NCBI GenBank assembly: GCA_023131705.1
Contig: JAGLZG010000115.1
Coordinates: forward strand, 1 to 9,687
Direction of reading: 5' to 3'
Length of the DNA stretch: 9,687 bases
DNA from: Nanobdellota archaeon
Lineage (GTDB): Archaea > Nanobdellota > Nanobdellia > Woesearchaeales > B3-WOES
Shown here piece by piece: positions 7,579 to 9,687 of the stretch. Every line of letters begins with the position of its first letter. Positions within the stretch are counted from its first letter, which is position 1. A program made the translations under genes and the position numbers. The notes beneath the pieces were generated by a model. The model searched no databases. It was not told where the DNA came from and was given only the letters and a program-made list of their open reading frames with translations.

Positions 7579-7647
7579 GAAACTTTCTATCACCTGTATT
7601 GTGATTGGCTTCCAGCCACCAGTTTAAAACTGGTGGAAAGTTTCTGA
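7576..7647. repeat. Foldback structure B, multi-branched with 11-bp outer stem
   Basis: Outer arms 7576-7586 (TCAGAAACTTT) and 7637-7647 are exact reverse complements. Enclosed are a 5-bp hairpin ATCAC/GTGAT (7589-7593 with 7601-7605) and a strong hairpin formed by CCACCAGTTT (7616-7625) and its exact complement at 7627-7636. A competing small stem TGGCT/AGCCA (7606-7610 with 7614-7618) overlaps the latter. The result is a cloverleaf-like shape, but it does not fit tRNA: no acceptor CCA, no T-loop, no anticodon arm. Identity unknown; it may form one unit with foldback A. Confidence 0.7.
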
Positions 7648-7667
7648 CATTTCTAAAATTTCAGAAC

Positions 7668-8063
7668 TCACCAGTCAAAAACCCACTCATCTTTTGTTCT
7701 GGTTTTTTTTATTGTTTCCTTGTCGAGATTTATTTTTAGTGCTTCTTCCTGTAATACTTTAGAAATATTCTTGATTCTTTCACCTGTTACATCTGTATCC
7801 CTGTCAAACATGACAAACCTTTCCAATAGTTTATCCCAGGCATTTATTTCATCTGTTAAAAGCTTTTTTTGTTTTTTGTCATCCACTTCTGAACGTTCCT
7901 TTTGCCTTATTTTTCTAACCTTTATGCACAAATCATATAATTCCTTAATATCTTTTCCAACACCAGCTAAGAACTCTATAATGCTTTTCATATCTTTTTC
8001 AAAATCAATTGTTTCTTCTGCTGTTCCCTTTTTTCTTGTATTATATCTATTGAAGATACCCAT
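7668..8063 (-). CDS. Uncharacterised small charged helical protein
   Basis: 131 residues from the ATG at 8063; I recognise no family. The composition is rich in Lys, Glu and Asp, apparently almost all helical, with long amphipathic runs at about 15-55 and 60-115 that could form a coiled coil or helical bundle; no signal peptide, membrane segment or metal motif. It ends in the aromatic sequence EWVFDW. Start choice: the frame stays open upstream to a TTG at 8111 (16 more residues). The ATG is preferred because the minus strand has ATTTAAATA at 8087-8095, about 28 nt before it. A weaker TATA-like ATTTATTA at 8132-8139 could instead serve the TTG start, so the longer form cannot be excluded. The frame on the opposite strand (7720-8121) is judged a shadow because it is Ser/Phe-rich and has no promoter or ribosome site. 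Divergent from the surface protein gene; its 3' end abuts the foldback region. Confidence 0.65.
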   Translation of the reverse strand: MGIFNRYNTRKKGTAEETIDFEKDMKSIIEFLAGVGKDIKELYDLCIKVRKIRQKERSEVDDKKQKKLLTDEINAWDKLLERFVMFDRDTDVTGERIKNISKVLQEEALKINLDKETIKKTRTKDEWVFDW

Positions 8064-8086
8064 AATATACTTATTTATAACTTCTT

Positions 8087-8095
8087 TATTTAAAT
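8087..8095 (-). promoter_or_regulatory. TATA box of the small charged protein gene
   Basis: Minus strand ATTTAAATA preceded by a purine-rich AAAAG that could act as BRE. Its centre lies 28 nt before the ATG at 8063, which predicts a nearly leaderless transcript. It lies inside the longer TTG-started frame, so it supports the shorter protein. Confidence 0.5.
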
Positions 8096-8275
8096 CTTTT
8101 GTGCTACTCAAAAAAGGCTAATTGGAAATCCTAATAAATAGCGTCTAACCATAGTCTATCAAAACATTGAGGTGATAGATGCTACCTTGTGCTACCAAGC
8201 TTCACAAAGCCCTAAGCTTAAAACAACTGGGCTAAAGTTTGCTGGTTTCCTCGCAACGCTCCATTTTCCGCAAAA

Positions 8276-8283
8276 TTTATATA
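8276..8283 (+). promoter_or_regulatory. TATA box of the surface protein gene
   Basis: TTTATATA, centred about 40 nt before the ATG at 8319, predicting a transcript start near 8305. The leader then contains the only convincing ribosome-binding site seen before a start codon in this window. Confidence 0.6.
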
Positions 8284-8308
8284 GTAATGAGGCTTTTTAT
8301 TACTCTAA

Positions 8309-8313
8309 GGGAG
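8309..8313 (+). promoter_or_regulatory. Shine-Dalgarno-like site deciding the surface protein start
   Basis: GGGAG, 5 nt before the ATG at 8319, can pair with the CUCC core of archaeal 16S rRNA 3' ends. Together with the signal peptide that begins at this ATG, it rules out the upstream GTG at 8172, which would add 49 residues with no relation to a secretion signal. Confidence 0.55.
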
Positions 8314-8318
8314 TAAGG

Positions 8319-9329
8319 ATGTCAAATATAACTAAATTAATGTTGTTTTTAGTAATTTTAATTGGTTTAACCAGTGTTATCTTTGCTCAGGAAAACAAAC
8401 TTGAGATAAATTCTTTTACAATATATAGTGATTCAGGAGAAAACTATCAAAGGAATATAAAAGATGGTTCTACTTATAATGAATTTATAAAGCCAGGGGA
8501 TAAAGTAGAGTTTGAGATAGAGCTAAAAAATAGCTTTAGCAAAAGCACAACTACTGATATAAATGATATAGAAATAATTGTAACAGTTTATAGCATAACA
8601 GAAGGGCAAAACTTAACAGAGGAAACAAGCCAGTTTGATTTAGACCCTGGTGAATTTAATACAAAGACAATAAAGTTGAAAATACCATCCAAGGCTGAAG
8701 AATTGATAAAAACAGCTGATATAACCATCACAGGCATAGATGATGATAATATAGTTCATGAGATTAAATGGAGTATATATCTTATGATAGAGGATGAAAG
8801 TCATGAATTAGATACTAAAATTATAAAGATTAATGCAACAACAATAGAATGCAAAGGCTCTATTGAAATGTTTGCTTTAATATCTAATAATGGAAAATAT
8901 GGTGAGAATGATGTTGTTTTAGAGGTTAAAAACAAAGAGCTTGGTTTAAATCAAAGATATACTAATATAGAGATTGATGAAGAGGAAACCTATACAAAAA
9001 AGGTTATTATAAATGTGAATGAAGGAACTAAACCAGGGATCTATCCTATTGAGCTAAAAACATACTATAAAGAAGACCATCTGGATGATATGGAGATAGT
9101 TGATATAATAGTTAAAGAGTGCAAAACAGTAGAGATAATTGATATGGGTGATGAAGAGGAAGAAGATGAGGAAGAAATAGTAAAGCAAGAAGAACCTAAA
9201 GAAGAGCAAACTGGGGCAACAGAATATACAGCAACAAAAGAAAAAACAACTATAGCGTTATTGGTTATGGGCATAACTATAGCTTTGATATTTATTATAG
9301 TAATGGTCGTATGGCTTGTAAAAAAATAG
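8319..9329 (+). CDS. Secreted surface protein with Ig-like ectodomain and C-terminal membrane anchor
   Basis: 336 residues. Residues 1-23 are a clear Sec signal peptide: K6, then the hydrophobic core LMLFLVILIGLTSVIF, with probable cleavage after FA (22-23). The ectodomain (about 25-270) alternates beta-strands with features such as PGDKVEFEIELKN (59-71) and DPGEFNTKTIKLKIP (109-123), then a second unit (about 165-268) bounded by C178 and C268. This resembles two Ig-like or CARDB-type modules common in archaeal surface proteins, but the exact family is not recognised. A very acidic stalk (278-296) and a Thr-rich linker lead to a transmembrane helix (about 311-334) ending in KK, so the bulk faces outward. 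N-glycosylation sequons lie at N98 (NLT) and N172 (NAT). Its own TATA box and ribosome site suggest a single-gene transcript. It faces the S-layer protein gene tail-to-tail across 100 nt, fitting a role as a cell-envelope accessory; binding partner unknown. Confidence 0.85.
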   Translation: MSNITKLMLFLVILIGLTSVIFAQENKLEINSFTIYSDSGENYQRNIKDGSTYNEFIKPGDKVEFEIELKNSFSKSTTTDINDIEIIVTVYSITEGQNLTEETSQFDLDPGEFNTKTIKLKIPSKAEELIKTADITITGIDDDNIVHEIKWSIYLMIEDESHELDTKIIKINATTIECKGSIEMFALISNNGKYGENDVVLEVKNKELGLNQRYTNIEIDEEETYTKKVIINVNEGTKPGIYPIELKTYYKEDHLDDMEIVDIIVKECKTVEIIDMGDEEEEDEEEIVKQEEPKEEQTGATEYTATKEKTTIALLVMGITIALIFIIVMVVWLVKK

Positions 9330-9330
9330 A

Positions 9331-9362
9331 AAAAAGATTTCTCTAGTTAATTTCTTTTTATT
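9331..9362 (+). terminator. Probable terminator of the surface protein gene
   Basis: A weak 7-bp inverted repeat (AAAAAGA at 9331-9337, TCTTTTT at 9353-9359) directly follows the stop codon and ends in a T-rich run. Archaeal termination relies mainly on T tracts, so the T run is the more meaningful part. Confidence 0.4.
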
Positions 9363-9382
9363 ATACTTATTATAAATCAGAA

Positions 9383-9431
9383 TTAAAATTTAAAAAAAAG
9401 AAAAAAAAGAAAAAAGGAATTATTCCTTTTT
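9383..9431 (-). terminator. Hairpin and T-tract terminator of the S-layer gene
   Basis: On the minus strand the exact 10-bp inverted repeat AAAAAGGAAT/ATTCCTTTTT (plus-strand arms 9411-9420 and 9422-9431) is followed by an almost pure pyrimidine tract of about 28 nt (plus strand 9383-9410, nearly all A with two G). The hairpin starts inside the stop codon of the S-layer gene. A strong terminator suits a highly expressed envelope gene. Confidence 0.65.
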
Positions 9432-9687
9432 ATTCTTCAGCTACTACTGTTGGTACACCGACTGTTATGTCAGTCATACTTGTTCCTGTAATCTGAACCT
9501 CTGCTCCGGTCAGGTCATAAGAACTGGATTCAGCTAATACTCTAGATGCTCTCTGTGTATCAGCAGCTTCCCATCCTGCAACAACTAAAGCAACATTTCC
9601 ATCAGCTTGTTCAACAAGCTTTATTATACCAGCATTTTCTGGTATTCCGGAATCTGCGCCATATGCTGGATATGTCTTTCCAAGCAA
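9430..9687 (-). CDS. S-layer protein, C-terminal fragment
   Basis: Last 85 codons of a larger gene that runs off the right edge of the window. The first codon seen is an internal TTG leucine, not a start. The sequence matches the C-terminal portion I associate with S-layer proteins of DPANN archaea: the TYPAYGADSGIPENAG block (residues 5-20 of the fragment), then GIIKLVEQADGNVALVVAGW and a DTQRASRVLAE helix, ending with VVAEE. The block NVALVVAGWEAADTQRA is the usual end of the S-layer C-terminal domain. The protein would form or contribute to the outer surface lattice. Only one cytoplasm-independent globular end is visible, so signal peptide, repeats and glycosylation sites cannot be judged. 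Codon use is noticeably less AT-extreme (more GCT, GTT and ACT) than neighbouring genes, as expected for a highly expressed gene. Confidence 0.85.
   Translation of the reverse strand: MLGKTYPAYGADSGIPENAGIIKLVEQADGNVALVVAGWEAADTQRASRVLAESSSYDLTGAEVQITGTSMTDITVGVPTVVAEE

Noticed and set aside
7576..7650. tRNA or box H/ACA or C/D guide RNA
   Set aside because: No T-loop, anticodon arm or CCA end for a tRNA; an ACA triplet at 7647-7649 overlaps the closing stem and is only about 10 nt from the pocket side; no proper C box (GTGATTG instead of RTGATGA).
7321..7667. CRISPR array
   Set aside because: The repeats are inverted and different from each other; there are no regularly spaced direct repeats or cas genes.
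7720..8121. 133-residue plus-strand frame opposite the small charged protein
   Set aside because: Ser/Phe/Leu-rich translation typical of the antisense of a Lys/Glu-rich gene; no TATA box or ribosome site at a suitable distance.
8172..8318. N-terminal extension of the surface protein from a GTG at 8172
   Set aside because: The signal peptide starts exactly at the ATG at 8319, which has a Shine-Dalgarno-like site and a TATA box at 8276-8283; the extension would bury the signal peptide and contains the promoter.
9065..9274. 69-residue minus-strand Ser-rich frame
   Set aside because: Antisense of the acidic stalk of the surface protein: the poly-Ser run is the mirror of GAA/GAT-rich codons.

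Overview
AT-rich genome fragment that looks archaeal, most likely from a DPANN lineage of the Woesearchaeota/Pacearchaeota type. The reasons are: TATA boxes placed about 26-40 nt before start codons with very short leaders; almost no Shine-Dalgarno sequences; the C-terminal end of a DPANN-style S-layer protein at the right edge; and a Sec-signal/Ig-like/acidic-stalk/C-terminal-anchor surface protein beside it. Phylum-level placement is inference; no rRNA or tRNA is present.

Layout. (1) 23-1592, plus strand: a GalT-family nucleotidyltransferase followed after 10 nt by a DUF218/YdcF-family protein, probably one transcription unit. (2) 1661-5905, plus strand, behind its own TATA box: a 1414-residue protein that reads as three fused modules, an N-terminal GT-B/GT4-like glycosyltransferase, a central DUF89 (ARMT1-like phosphatase) fold, and a C-terminal NAGPA (phosphodiester glycosidase) domain. 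(3) 5902-7311, minus strand: a stand-alone GT4 glycosyltransferase, tail-to-tail with the fusion gene so that the two stop codons overlap. It shares an 'HDF' signature and an EX7E motif with the glycosyltransferase part of the fusion. (4) 7312-7667: an intergenic stretch of about 355 nt that holds the GT4 promoter, a 13-bp inverted repeat directly upstream of it, and two adjacent foldback structures joined by a 12-bp palindrome; no gene was found in it. (5) 7668-8063 (or 8111), minus strand: a small, highly charged protein I do not recognise. (6) 8319-9329, plus strand: a secreted, C-terminally anchored surface protein. (7) 9430-9687, minus strand: the 3' end of an S-layer protein gene with a hairpin plus T-tract terminator.

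Together: items 1-3 look like sugar-nucleotide handling and glycan or glycosylated-solute synthesis. Items 6-7 are cell-envelope proteins that could carry glycans (the surface protein has two N-glycosylation sequons), but no sequence evidence ties the two halves functionally. The most unusual object is the three-module fusion, whose DUF89 part seems to have lost the canonical Asp-Asn metal site while keeping its fold signatures. The second most unusual is the double foldback region at 7491-7647.
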